Below are positions 1 to 8,891 of a stretch of 64,000 nt of DNA, piece by piece (position 1 is the stretch's first letter; every line of letters starts with the position of its first letter). Below the pieces are notes generated by a model. That model was not told the DNA's origin. It did no database searches and saw only the letters and a program-made list of their open reading frames with translations. Position numbers and translations under genes: made by a program. Source of the DNA: Cohnella sp. OV330 (GTDB taxonomy: Bacteria > Bacillota > Bacilli > Paenibacillales > Paenibacillaceae); contig NZ_FOKE01000002.1 of assembly GCF_900112065.1 (NCBI RefSeq), positions 316,236 through 380,235 on the forward strand. Direction: 5' to 3'.

Positions 1-949
1 CGTCCTGGTTCGCCTGGCGGAATACCTTGAGCCACTTCACGTATTCCTCGTTGTCGACGAGTGCATACTTGTCGTTCAACTTGCCGTCGACGTCGCGCGG
101 AATGGCCAGGAAGTCGGCCAGATAATCCTCGAGCGAATAGTTGCCCGTCGGCGTGAATTCGTGGAGGCCGAGCGGAATGAGCGGCTGGCCGTTGACGTCC
201 TTGAACTTTTCCTTCGCGGCCTTGAGGGCGGCGAGGAAGCCTTCCGGCGTGCGCATATCCGGCTTGCCCAGCGCCTCGTACATGTCCTTGCGGACGAGGA
301 ACGTCTGGTTGGACGTGAAATTCGTGCCGTACGTCTCGTAATCCTTCGGCGAGGACGACGCGTTCGGATAGCCGTAGACGTTGCCGTCAGGCTGGGTGTA
401 CCAGCTCAGCTTCGCGGGGTCGGCGACCTTGAAGAAGTACGGATCGTATTCCTTGGCCAGCTCGTTGAGCGGCAGCACGAGCCCGCCCTCCTGCATTTTC
501 TTGACCGCGTCCTCGTACCAGCCGAGCGTGATGAAGTCCGGCAGCTTGCCCGAAGCGATCATCGTGTTCATCTTCTCGTTTTCGTTGCCCGCCGGGACGA
601 TGAAGTTGATGTTGACGCCCGTCTTCTTCGTGACGTACTGGGAGGTCGGATCGACGCCCCACTTGTTCGGGAACCAGGAGAAATTCAGGTACCAGTCGAA
701 CGTAATCGGCTTGGCGGCGTCCGCCTGCCAGCCGGGCGCGTCGGCGGACGCTTCGCCGCCGTCCGCGCTCGCGGAGGCGGTAGCCGAAGCCGAAGGCGCG
801 CTGGCGGACGGACTGGCGCTGCTGGAAGCAGAGGCGCTCGGGCTCGCCTGATTCTCGTTGTTGCCGCCGCCGGCGCAGGCCGACAGCGAGAACGTCAGCG
901 CGAGCAGCAGCGTGGAAGCGATCGTTTTGTTGGATACGCGTTTGTTCAT
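1..949 (-). CDS. Sugar ABC transporter substrate-binding lipoprotein, partial (C-terminus beyond left edge)
   Basis: The reading frame is open from an ATG at 949 to the left edge (about 316 codons). It starts with a lipoprotein signal peptide: MNKR, a hydrophobic stretch, then lipobox LSAC with Cys25. A long Ser/Ala/Pro-rich linker follows, then an extracellular solute-binding fold of the LplA/YtcQ type. An AAAGGGG-like ribosome site precedes the start. It is the third gene of an operon behind two permeases (1038-2928), so it should deliver an oligosaccharide to them at the outer membrane face. The substrate cannot be read from sequence. The family usually runs to about 500-560 residues, so roughly 200 are missing beyond the window edge. 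Confidence 0.9.
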   Translation of the reverse strand, partial: MNKRVSNKTIASTLLLALTFSLSACAGGGNNENQASPSASASSSASPSASAPSASATASASADGGEASADAPGWQADAAKPITFDWYLNFSWFPNKWGVDPTSQYVTKKTGVNINFIVPAGNENEKMNTMIASGKLPDFITLGWYEDAVKKMQEGGLVLPLNELAKEYDPYFFKVADPAKLSWYTQPDGNVYGYPNASSSPKDYETYGTNFTSNQTFLVRKDMYEALGKPDMRTPEGFLAALKAAKEKFKDVNGQPLIPLGLHEFTPTGNYSLEDYLADFLAIPRDVDGKLNDKYALVDNEEYVKWLKVFRQANQD

Positions 950-1037
950 GTTCGTTCCCCTTTGCGATCTAATTGACAGTCTTCTATGTGGTGAGTCGTC
1001 GTTGCCCTCTTTATAATGGAAGCGGCGTCCACCCGGA

Positions 1038-1928
1038 TCAACCCTTGATCGAACCGATCATAAGCCCCTTCACGAAGTACCGCTGCAGAAACGGATACGC
1101 GAGCACGATCGGCAGCGTCGTGACGACCATCGTCGCCATTTTCACCGAATTGGACGTGACGGACTTCGTGATGCCGCCCGCAGCCGCCGTAACCATCTGG
1201 CTCGTATCGTTCTGCGCGACGACGCGGTACAGGAACGTCTGGATCGGCTGCAGCTCGGTGTTCTGCGTGATGTAGATGACGCCCGCGAAGTAGTCGTTCC
1301 ACTGCCACACCCCGTGGAACAGCGCGATCGTCGCGACGACCGGCAGCGAGACCGGGATGACGACCCGAAGGAACAGCACCAGGTCGTTGGCGCCGTCGAT
1401 CTTGGCGGCTTCCTCGAGTCCTTGCGGCAGCTCGCGGAAAAACGAGACGAAGATGATCAGGTCGAAAAAGCTGAACATGGCCGGGATGATGTAGACGAAA
1501 AAGTTGTCCAGCAGCTGCAGGTCGCGGATGAGCAGGAAGGTTGGGATGAGCCCGCCGTTGAAGATCATCGTGACCGTGCCGAGGATCATGTACAGATTGC
1601 GTCCGATCAGCTCCCGCCGGGAGAACGCGTAGGCGACCATCGCCGTGAAAAAGACGTGCAGGACGGTGCCGGCGAGCGTCTTGGCGACCGTGATCCCCAT
1701 CGCGGTCACGATGCCGGGATTGTCGACGACCGCCGCGTAGTTGTCCAGGGTGAAAACGCGGGGCAGCCAGTAGATGCCGCCGCGCATGGCGTCCTGCCCG
1801 CTGTTCAGCGAGTTGACGAGCACGTACCAGACCGGGTAGATCGTCACGAAGCAGATGACGAGCATCAGCAGGACGTTGACCCCGTCGAAGACGGCCTCGC
1901 CTCTCGTTCTTCGTTTTAATGCGAACAT
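1038..1928 (-). CDS. Carbohydrate ABC transporter permease, LplC/MalG type
   Basis: This 296-residue inner-membrane protein has about six transmembrane segments. The EAA loop that contacts the ATPase reads EEAAKIDGANDLVLF near residue 190, and the C-terminus is the typical GLMIGSIKG ending of the YtcP/LplC subgroup. GGGAGGG lies 8 bases before the ATG. It sits 28 bases after the LplB-type permease (1957-2928) and 88 bases before the binding lipoprotein. No ATPase gene lies nearby, as is usual where one shared MsmX-type ATPase serves many sugar importers (known for Bacillus; inferred here). Confidence 0.93.
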   Translation of the reverse strand: MFALKRRTRGEAVFDGVNVLLMLVICFVTIYPVWYVLVNSLNSGQDAMRGGIYWLPRVFTLDNYAAVVDNPGIVTAMGITVAKTLAGTVLHVFFTAMVAYAFSRRELIGRNLYMILGTVTMIFNGGLIPTFLLIRDLQLLDNFFVYIIPAMFSFFDLIIFVSFFRELPQGLEEAAKIDGANDLVLFLRVVIPVSLPVVATIALFHGVWQWNDYFAGVIYITQNTELQPIQTFLYRVVAQNDTSQMVTAAAGGITKSVTSNSVKMATMVVTTLPIVLAYPFLQRYFVKGLMIGSIKG

Positions 1929-1956
1929 CGGATGCCCTCCCTTCCATAGTTCTCGG

Positions 1957-2928
1957 TCAGAACAATGTGGATTGATTCATGCGCTTCAGGATGCCGTTCG
2001 CGCCGAGCAGCAGGCCGAGCGTGATGACGGACTTGATCAGGCCGACGGCGGTCGCGTACGAATAGCGGGATTGGGAGATGCCCGTCTGGTACACGAAGAT
2101 GTCGATGACGTTGCTCGTGCTGTCGTTCAGCGCGTTGCGCATGACGAAGATCTGGTCGAAGTTGGAGTTCAGGAGACCGCTGACCGCCAGAATGAACAGG
2201 ATCGAGATCGTGCCGGCAATGCCGGGCAGCGTCACGTACCGCATCTTCTGGAAGCGTCCGGCGCCGTCGATCGTCGCGGCCTCGTACATTTCCGGGGACA
2301 CGCTCGCCATCGCCGCCAGATAGATGATCGCCGACCAGCCGAGCTCCTTCCAAATATCCGAGCTCACCACGATCGTCCAGAAGTAGCCCGGACTGGCCAG
2401 GTAATCGACCGGATCGCGGATGAGGCCGAGCGCGAGCAGCACCTTGTTGATGACGCCCACGTCCGACAGCCAGGTCGTCAGGATGCCGCCCAGGATGACC
2501 CAGGACAGGAAGTGCGGCAGATACGAGATCGTCTGCACGGCCTTCTTGAACCGAATCGACCGGAGCTCGTTCAGGAAGAGGGCGAACAGGATCGGCAGCG
2601 GGAATCCGACGATCAGCTTGAGCAGGCTGATGCCGATCGTATTGCGGATGACGCCCGGCAGCTGTTCGTCCGAGAAAAATTCGCGGAAATGCGTCAGCCC
2701 CGCCCAAGGCGCCTCGCCGACCGACTTGATGATGTTGTATTCCTTGAACGCGATGATGAGGCCGTACATCGGGATGTAGTTGAACACGAGCATCCAGGCT
2801 ACGCCGAGCAAGGCCATCGCTTGGAGGTAGCGCTGGGCGAGCAGCTTCCTGGCCCATCCGGCCGCCCCGCCCCGGCGCGCGCGCGCCGGCGTTCGCTGCG
2901 CTTCCAGCGCCTCCGCCCGGGCATCCAT
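1957..2928 (-). CDS. Carbohydrate ABC transporter permease, LplB type
   Basis: This 323-residue protein is the first gene of the left-hand operon. A cytoplasmic N-terminus rich in Ala and Arg (residues 1-35) precedes six predicted membrane spans. The EAA loop reads YEAATIDGAGRFQKM. The stretch MYGLIIAFKEYN after the first span is characteristic of LplB-like permeases that pair with LplC partners. The ribosome site is AGGAGG, 8 bases before the ATG. A cre-like site lies 30 bases upstream. Transport of an oligosaccharide is supported by family; the sugar is unknown. Confidence 0.93.
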   Translation of the reverse strand: MDARAEALEAQRTPARARRGGAAGWARKLLAQRYLQAMALLGVAWMLVFNYIPMYGLIIAFKEYNIIKSVGEAPWAGLTHFREFFSDEQLPGVIRNTIGISLLKLIVGFPLPILFALFLNELRSIRFKKAVQTISYLPHFLSWVILGGILTTWLSDVGVINKVLLALGLIRDPVDYLASPGYFWTIVVSSDIWKELGWSAIIYLAAMASVSPEMYEAATIDGAGRFQKMRYVTLPGIAGTISILFILAVSGLLNSNFDQIFVMRNALNDSTSNVIDIFVYQTGISQSRYSYATAVGLIKSVITLGLLLGANGILKRMNQSTLF

Positions 2929-2957
2929 ACGATCGACCTCCTGTCTTTTTCAAGCGT

Positions 2958-2971
2958 TGTAAGTGTTTTCA
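2958..2971. promoter_or_regulatory. cre-like catabolite-repression site upstream of the left ABC operon
   Basis: TGTAAGTGTTTTCA differs from the cre consensus TGWAARCGYTWNCW at one position (T for C at position 7). It lies 30 bases before the permease start, and a possible -10 hexamer TACAAT (minus strand) lies just upstream of it, so CcpA binding would block early transcription. This is a consensus comparison by eye, with no binding evidence. Confidence 0.5.
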
Positions 2972-3128
2972 TCTGTTTGTATTGTACGATCCCTCCCGCG
3001 GCGTGGGTAGGCTCGATATTTCGTATTGCGTCTTCGTTTTTCGGAACTTGACGCGTGTCCGGACGGCATTCGCTTATTTGCGCAAAGGCTTCTGACCGAT
3101 TTGCTCCTACGACTTCCAAGCGACAAGT

Positions 3129-3158
3129 CAAAAACGCCCCCGTATACGGAGGGCGTTC
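3129..3158 (-). terminator. Intrinsic terminator of the alpha-mannan operon
   Basis: On the minus strand AACGCCCTCCGTATACGG pairs with the following CCGTATACGG/GGGCGTT arm. This makes a near-perfect GC-rich hairpin (one A/C mismatch) ending in GTTTTTGAC. It lies 20 bases after the last gene of the mannan operon (stop at 3178). Confidence 0.85.
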
Positions 3159-3177
3159 TAAAAAAGCATGGACAAAT

Positions 3178-4269
3178 TCAGCTATCCGTGTGGGAGGCGA
3201 AGGCGGCATCCGCAGCGGGCAACAGCTCGCGCTTCTCCAACGCTGCCAGCCGCTCGAACAGGAAGACGCCGCTGAGCTGCGCGCTAAGCGTCACCTTCCC
3301 GGCAGGCGCGGAGCGCCAATCCGTACCGAACAAATGACGGCCTTCGTCTTGCGCGCCATGCGTCGCCGCCCATAGCGTCACCCCATTGCGGAACAACCAG
3401 GCCGCCGGCGCGGACATCGCCTCCTGTGTCTCCAGGATGAGCTCGGACAAGTACCGGACGAGAATGCCCTTGAACAAACCGCCGTCTCCGTCGCCTTCGT
3501 CCGGGAGAATGGCGCCGGCCCACTCGGCAGACGCAGCAGCTGCGGTCCGATTCGCGTCGGCGAGGTATGCCGCATCCCCCGTCGCCCGGAACAGCTCGAC
3601 CGCGGCGCCGATAAAGACGCCTTGGCAATACGTGAAGCGCCATTCCTTGTCGATCGCCCCGTCGCCCAGACGATTCATCCCATCCCACACGAAGCCGGTC
3701 TCCGGATCGACGAGATGCCGCTTAAGCCAATCGTAGATTCGGATTGCCCAAGACAAGTCTTCCTCCCGGCCGAAACTCCTATAGAGCCGGACGGCCAGAA
3801 TCGCGGCAGGCCCGTTGGCCGGGGCGTTTTTGTACCCTAGCTGCTCCTTGTGCCAAGCGATGCCGCCGCCCATCGTATCGTTCCATCCCGTACGGATATC
3901 GGCCCAGAGCGACAGCGCCGTCTGCTTGTACCGTTCCTCGCCTGTCGCGTCATATGCGCGGAGCCAGGCGATCGCCATCCATTCCATATCGTCGTACAGC
4001 AGATTGGGGAACGCTCCGCCGTTTTTCGTGCGGATACCCTCGTGAAGCTCGGACAGCCGGTCGGCATACCGGTCGTCGCCCGTGCGCAGCAGACCGTCCG
4101 CCAGACCGTCCGCGGCATGCGCCATCCACCAGTAATGAAAGATCGTATTGCACGTTCCGTCCGGGCACGGCGTCTCGATATCGTACATCCGAATGGATGG
4201 ATTCCAAAATTCCCTGTCTAACGCTTGTTGCGCTTTTTCGGCCCGCTCGTTCCACAACATGTCGCTCAC
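3178..4269 (-). CDS. GH76-family alpha-1,6-mannanase, no signal peptide (copy 1)
   Basis: The predicted 363-residue protein has the alpha/alpha-barrel motifs of glycoside hydrolase family 76, which cuts alpha-1,6-mannan backbones internally. The invariant catalytic Asp pair is in LYDDMEWMA (Asp93 and Asp94). Other family signatures are YWWMAHAADGL (about 46-56), GFVWDGMNR and the glycine-rich GWNDTMGGGIAW. No secretion signal is present, so the enzyme should act in the cytoplasm on imported oligosaccharides. The start is either the GTG at 4269 or the ATG at 4260; each has a weak GA-rich ribosome site. It is the last gene of the operon and a paralogue of the genes at 4339 and 10231. Confidence 0.9.
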   Translation of the reverse strand: MSDMLWNERAEKAQQALDREFWNPSIRMYDIETPCPDGTCNTIFHYWWMAHAADGLADGLLRTGDDRYADRLSELHEGIRTKNGGAFPNLLYDDMEWMAIAWLRAYDATGEERYKQTALSLWADIRTGWNDTMGGGIAWHKEQLGYKNAPANGPAAILAVRLYRSFGREEDLSWAIRIYDWLKRHLVDPETGFVWDGMNRLGDGAIDKEWRFTYCQGVFIGAAVELFRATGDAAYLADANRTAAAASAEWAGAILPDEGDGDGGLFKGILVRYLSELILETQEAMSAPAAWLFRNGVTLWAATHGAQDEGRHLFGTDWRSAPAGKVTLSAQLSGVFLFERLAALEKRELLPAADAAFASHTDS

Positions 4270-4338
4270 GCTCCCTGTTCCTCAATGCTGCCTTTATTTT
4301 CGCGGCTCTCCGTCGACTTCCGGCCGAAGCGCCTAGCG

Positions 4339-5550
4339 CTATTTCAACAGGCCTGCCCGTTCCAGGCGGGCGACCGTCTCGAGCAGCATAACGCCGCTAA
4401 GATCGGCGCTCAGCCCGACGACCGTCTCGGGCGGCTGCGACCAGGCGGGTCCGAACAAACCGTTCCCTTTTGCGTCGCCTTCGATCTCTCCATCGGAATC
4501 GCCCTCCGGACGGCCCGTCGCCTGTCCGTCCGTCCATAGACTGCTCGCGTTCGCCAAGAGCAGCTTCGCCTGCCCGGACGACGCGCCGTCCGCTTCGATC
4601 AGCTCGCCCAGATAGCGAACGAATACGCCTTTGAACAAGGCGCCGTCGCCGTCCCCTTCGGACGGAAGCATGCCTGCCGGGCCTCCGGCCAGCACTGCTG
4701 CCGCCGCATCTGCCGTCCGCCTGGCCGACGCCAGGTACGCTTCATCCTTCGTCGCGCGGTACAGTTCCACTGCGGCGCCGATGTAGACGCCTTGGTTGTA
4801 CGAGAATTGCCACGCCTTGTCGATCGCGCCGTCGCCCGTCCGGTTGATGCCGTCCCAGACGAAGCCGGTGTCGGGATCGACCAGCGTACGGCTTTCCCAT
4901 TCATAGATGCGCTTTGCCCAACTCAGATCCTCGGGGTTTTGGAAACGCTCGTACAAGCGGGCCGCGAGAATGGCTGACGGCGCGTTCGCCGGCGTGTTCT
5001 TGTAGTCCGTCTGCGCCTTGCGCCAAGCGATACCGCCGCCGGCCTCGTCGTTCCAGCCGCCCCGGATATCTCCCCACAGCGTCAGCGCGGCTTCCTTGTA
5101 TCGAGTTTCGCCCGTAGCGTCGAACGCGCGGAGCCAGGCCAGTCCCATCCACGCCATGTCGTCGTAATAATCGTTCGGCCACACTTCCGCGTTGCGCGCG
5201 AGCAGTCCGTCGTACAGGGAGGCGAGGCGCTCCGCGTACTTGGCTTCGCCTGTCCGTTCGTACCCGTCCGTCAGTACGTCCGCTGCATGCGCCATCCACC
5301 AGTAATTAAAAGGATCCGTGCACATTTGCAAAATGCAAGGCGCGGCGTTGTTGTACAGCCCGCGCTTGGCATCCCAAAAAGCCCCGTCCAGCGCGGACTG
5401 CGCGGCTTCCGCGCGCTCCGCCCACACGCCGGCGCGGGAATCGTCCGCCCCGGCGGCTCCGTGCAGTGCGCCTGTCCGCCACGCCCAGCCTGCGGCCGCC
5501 AGCAGCAAGGCGGCGACGGCGACGAGCATCCATCCGGTCATCCTCGTCAT
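4339..5550 (-). CDS. GH76-family alpha-1,6-mannanase with N-terminal membrane anchor or signal peptide (copy 2)
   Basis: Starting at the ATG 5550 the protein has 403 residues. It opens with a positively charged tip and a strong hydrophobic helix (about residues 6-22: WMLVAVAALLLAAAGWAW). This is a signal peptide or membrane anchor with no lipobox. The GH76 domain follows, with the catalytic pair in YYDDMAWMG (about Asp130/Asp131), NYWWMAHAADVL and GFVWDGINR. It is thus the only one of the three GH76 copies exported, and probably makes the first cuts in mannan outside the cell. A GTG at 5556 is possible but too close to the AAGG ribosome site. The permease stop is 10 bases upstream. Confidence 0.9.
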   Translation of the reverse strand: MTRMTGWMLVAVAALLLAAAGWAWRTGALHGAAGADDSRAGVWAERAEAAQSALDGAFWDAKRGLYNNAAPCILQMCTDPFNYWWMAHAADVLTDGYERTGEAKYAERLASLYDGLLARNAEVWPNDYYDDMAWMGLAWLRAFDATGETRYKEAALTLWGDIRGGWNDEAGGGIAWRKAQTDYKNTPANAPSAILAARLYERFQNPEDLSWAKRIYEWESRTLVDPDTGFVWDGINRTGDGAIDKAWQFSYNQGVYIGAAVELYRATKDEAYLASARRTADAAAAVLAGGPAGMLPSEGDGDGALFKGVFVRYLGELIEADGASSGQAKLLLANASSLWTDGQATGRPEGDSDGEIEGDAKGNGLFGPAWSQPPETVVGLSADLSGVMLLETVARLERAGLLK

Positions 5551-5559
5551 CCGCACGCC

Positions 5560-6489
5560 TTAACCCTTCGTGCCGCTGAACGCGATGCCTTGAACGAAGT
5601 ACTTTTGCAGGGCGAGGAACAGTAGCAGAATCGGCAGAATCGCGATCAACGCGCCCGCCATCATCGGACCGAAGTCGGTCTGATGGTTGTAGGAGAACGC
5701 CTGCAGTCCCATTTGAATCGTCGCCTTGTCCGGGTCGTTGAGAATAATCATCGGCCAGAGGAAGCTGTTCCACCCCGCCTGGAAGGTGAAGATGCCAAGC
5801 GTGGCCAGCGCCGGCTTCGTAAGCGGCCAATAGATATTCCAGAAAATCCGGAATTCTCCCGCCCCCTCGATCCGGGCCATCTCCATCATGTCGGACGGCA
5901 AGGTGAGGAAAAATTGGCGCATGAAAAACACCGCGAACGATCCGGATGCGCCGGGAAGGATAATCCCCCAAAACGAGTTAAGGAACCCGTTGCCTCCGGC
6001 TCCGTACCAGTCGTTCCCCCCGGCGAACGGAAAATGCTTCAGCACGTAGAAGCTCGGAATCATCGTCACGATGCCCGGTATCATCATCGCGGCGAGCAGC
6101 ACGCGGAACAGCGGCTTGTTCAGCTTGAAATTCAGCTTCGCGAACGCAAACCCGCTGAGCGAGCCGAAGAACAGGTTCGCCGCCACGCCCGCTACGGCAA
6201 GCACGAGCGAGTTCCAGAAGTACAGGCCGAACGGAACGGTCGTAAACGCCGCGCGATAATGCTCAAGCGTCAGGCGCGACGGCAGCCATCTGATCGGCAT
6301 GGAGAAAATCTCGTCGCTCGGCTTGAGCGAGGTGATCAGGCTCCAGAAGAACGGGAGAAACATGAATACCGAGATCGCGATGCTGACCGCGTAGAAAACG
6401 ATCCGCCATAATACGCGCGAAGCGGACGCCGAGACGGCGGGCCTGCGGCTTGCGCGAGCGGCCCCTGCGGCCGCAGATTTGACACTCAT
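5560..6489 (-). CDS. Carbohydrate ABC transporter permease, MalG type
   Basis: This 309-residue protein has an Ala/Arg-rich cytoplasmic tip (1-30), six membrane spans and the EAA loop MEMARIEGAGEFRIFW. It ends in the usual ALQKYFVQGI...GTKG tail of MalG/AraQ-like permeases. GAGGAGGG precedes the ATG. It forms the transporter of the alpha-mannan operon with the permease at 6503 and the lipoprotein at 7478, and probably imports alpha-1,6-manno-oligosaccharides (inferred from the GH76/GH125 neighbours). Confidence 0.93.
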   Translation of the reverse strand: MSVKSAAAGAARASRRPAVSASASRVLWRIVFYAVSIAISVFMFLPFFWSLITSLKPSDEIFSMPIRWLPSRLTLEHYRAAFTTVPFGLYFWNSLVLAVAGVAANLFFGSLSGFAFAKLNFKLNKPLFRVLLAAMMIPGIVTMIPSFYVLKHFPFAGGNDWYGAGGNGFLNSFWGIILPGASGSFAVFFMRQFFLTLPSDMMEMARIEGAGEFRIFWNIYWPLTKPALATLGIFTFQAGWNSFLWPMIILNDPDKATIQMGLQAFSYNHQTDFGPMMAGALIAILPILLLFLALQKYFVQGIAFSGTKG

Positions 6490-6502
6490 ATCCGCACCCT
6501 CC

Positions 6503-7390
6503 TCATACGACCGACTCTTCGGATTTGTTGAAGCGCATGTTGACGATCGAGAAGATCAGGATCGCGAGCGCCAGGATGAATGCCTGCGCCGAAGCATATC
6601 CCATCTGCAATTGATTGAAGCCTTGCTGGTAGATGAGGTAGACCGGCGTCTTCGTGACGTTGCCCGGACCGCCTTGGGTGAGCACGAACGCCTGGTCGAA
6701 CAATTGCAGCGCGCCGATGATCGACATCGTGCTCACGAGAAAAGTCGTCGGCCGCAGCTGCGGCCACGTGATATAGCGGAACCGCTGGAGCGCGTTCGCG
6801 CCGTCGAGCTTCGCGGATTCGTAGAGATAATCCGGCACGCCCTGGAGGCCTGCGATATAGATGATCATATTCGAGCCGATCGACTGCCATAGCGTCACGA
6901 GAATGATCGACAGCATCGCCGTCTCCGTCTGAGCGAGCCAGGCGGGACCGGTAATGCCGACATAGCCGAGCAACGTATTCACGAGGCCGTACTCCGGATG
7001 GAGCAGCCATACCCATACCGTGGCCGCGGCGACCGCGGAAGTGAGCGTCGGCATGTAGTTCATCGTGCGGAACAGCCGGATGCCCAGCCGCCGGAAGTTG
7101 AGCAGCATCGCGATGCCGAGCGAGATCAGGATGTTGAGCGGCACGAAAATAACCGTATAATACGCGACGTTTTTGAAGGTGGTCCAAAAGAGGTCGTCGT
7201 GCAGCAGTCGCTTGTAGTTGTCGAAGTTCACCCAATCGCGGTTTTTGACTACGTCATAATTCGTGAAGCTGAAATAAAACGCCATGACGACGGGAACGAC
7301 GGTGAAGATCACGAATAAGAGAATCGTCGGCGCGATGAACAGGTATGCGGTTCTGGCCTGATGGCGGTTCAGTTTGCTGATGGAAGCCAT
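6503..7390 (-). CDS. Carbohydrate ABC transporter permease, MalF/UgpA type
   Basis: This 295-residue protein has six membrane spans and the EAA loop YESAKLDGANALQRF. A short cytoplasmic tip leads into AYLFIAPTILLFVIF, the typical first span of MalF/UgpA-like permeases. AGGAGG lies 8 bases before the ATG. It overlaps neither neighbour: 13 bases separate it from the MalG-type partner and about 87 from the binding lipoprotein. It should form the heterodimeric channel of the mannan operon transporter. Confidence 0.93.
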   Translation of the reverse strand: MASISKLNRHQARTAYLFIAPTILLFVIFTVVPVVMAFYFSFTNYDVVKNRDWVNFDNYKRLLHDDLFWTTFKNVAYYTVIFVPLNILISLGIAMLLNFRRLGIRLFRTMNYMPTLTSAVAAATVWVWLLHPEYGLVNTLLGYVGITGPAWLAQTETAMLSIILVTLWQSIGSNMIIYIAGLQGVPDYLYESAKLDGANALQRFRYITWPQLRPTTFLVSTMSIIGALQLFDQAFVLTQGGPGNVTKTPVYLIYQQGFNQLQMGYASAQAFILALAILIFSIVNMRFNKSEESVV

Positions 7391-7477
7391 TGGCGCTCCT
7401 CCTTTCGGATCGGGCGGTCGAATTCGTGCGGCCGTGCCGTCCGCGACAGAGAAAAGGGAGGTCGCCCTCCCTCTTCG

Positions 7478-8812
7478 TCACTCGACGACCGCGTTATCCT
7501 GCAGCAACTTGTCGCCTTGCTGCTGCGCTTTTTTCAGCGTATCCTCCGCGCTCTGCTTGCCTTGCTGGAACAGCTGCACGTTCGGGATAAGCGCGTCGCC
7601 TTCCATGACGGAGTAGCCCGGGTGCGTCGGACGGATCTTCGCGATCTCCAGCGTCTCGAGGAACGGCTTCCAGAACGGATCGTCTTGGAAGAACGCGTCT
7701 TCGATCGCCGGCTTGAAGCCGGGAATGTTCAAGCTCGTCTTGGCCCACAGGAGCGCGTTGTCCTTGTTCGCCGTCCACCACTTGATGAATTCCCACGCCT
7801 CTTGTTGATGCTTGGAGCCTTCCGGAATGACGAGTCCGAAGCCGCCCATGACGCTTCCTTTGTCTCCGTTCGGTCCGGCCGGAGGCGGCACGACGCCGAA
7901 GTCGAGGTCTTTGCCGTACTTCTTGTACGTCGTCAGCATCCAGGGCCCATTGTAGGTCATCGCGAGCTTGCCCGTCGCGAACGCGTCGGTCGATTCGCCG
8001 AGACCTTGCTCGAAGCCGGTTTTGTACACTTTGTCTTGGTTCAGCAGACGATCCCAATAGTCGAGCACGGCTTTGCCCTTGTCGTTGTTGAAGTTTGTCT
8101 TGCCGTCGTCGGTCAGCATCGTGCCGCCCGCCTGCTGCAGATACATGTTGAACAAGCCCGCGTCGCCCAACGAAAAGCCTGCGACCTGAAGCTTGCTGCC
8201 GTTCCACTTCGTCGTCTTGATCGCGGCGTCCTCGAGCTCCTGCCAGTTCGTCGGCGGATTGGCTACGCCCGCGTCGGCGAGCAGCTTCTTGTTGTAGAAC
8301 AACGCACGCGCATCGACGGTGAGCGGCAAGCCGTACAATTGATCTTTGTAAGTCAGTTCCTTCAGGGCTTCGCCGTAGAAGTCGTCCTTGTTGACGCCGT
8401 CCTTGGCCAGGAATTCGTCAAGCGGGTGCAGCACGTTTTTCGGCGCGTAGAGCGACGTGCGCCAGCGGTCCCAGAACAAGATGTCGGGCGAGCCGCCGGA
8501 GGTGGCCGCGGTCAGAAACTTCGTGATCATATCCTGCTGGAGGACATACTTCACCTTAATGCGGTCTTGGGACTTATTGAAGGCGTCGACCATCGTCTCG
8601 AACTGCTTCTGGCCTTCGCCGCTCCAGTCGCCCCAGAATGTCAGCTCGACGGGTTTGCCCGAGGTCTTGCCGGCAGGCTCGCTAGCGGACGAAGCTGCGG
8701 TAGAGGAAGGGTTGGCGTTGGCGTCGTCATTTCCGGATGAGCCGCCGCTGCAGCCTGCGAGCGCTGCTGCGGAGATGCTTGCGATAGCCATAAGCGAGAT
8801 CCATTTTTTCAT
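7478..8812 (-). CDS. Sugar ABC transporter substrate-binding lipoprotein of the alpha-mannan operon
   Basis: The predicted 444-residue protein has a lipoprotein signal peptide with lipobox LAGC (Cys21) and a Gly/Ser/Asn linker. A family 1 extracellular solute-binding fold follows (MalE/UgpB-like; motif DILFWDRWRT, and PPPAGPNGDKG near the hinge). It would be tethered outside the membrane and hand manno-oligosaccharides to the permeases at 5560-7390. It lies between the GH125 gene and the permeases, 79 bases after the former. No promoter is obvious in that gap. Confidence 0.93.
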   Translation of the reverse strand: MKKWISLMAIASISAAALAGCSGGSSGNDDANANPSSTAASSASEPAGKTSGKPVELTFWGDWSGEGQKQFETMVDAFNKSQDRIKVKYVLQQDMITKFLTAATSGGSPDILFWDRWRTSLYAPKNVLHPLDEFLAKDGVNKDDFYGEALKELTYKDQLYGLPLTVDARALFYNKKLLADAGVANPPTNWQELEDAAIKTTKWNGSKLQVAGFSLGDAGLFNMYLQQAGGTMLTDDGKTNFNNDKGKAVLDYWDRLLNQDKVYKTGFEQGLGESTDAFATGKLAMTYNGPWMLTTYKKYGKDLDFGVVPPPAGPNGDKGSVMGGFGLVIPEGSKHQQEAWEFIKWWTANKDNALLWAKTSLNIPGFKPAIEDAFFQDDPFWKPFLETLEIAKIRPTHPGYSVMEGDALIPNVQLFQQGKQSAEDTLKKAQQQGDKLLQDNAVVE

Positions 8813-8891
8813 GCGTGAAGCCTCCCTTTTTTATCATCGGACTTGCTATCTCAATACGAGGGCGTGTTCCCCGTCTGAAACCCGTGGCCTG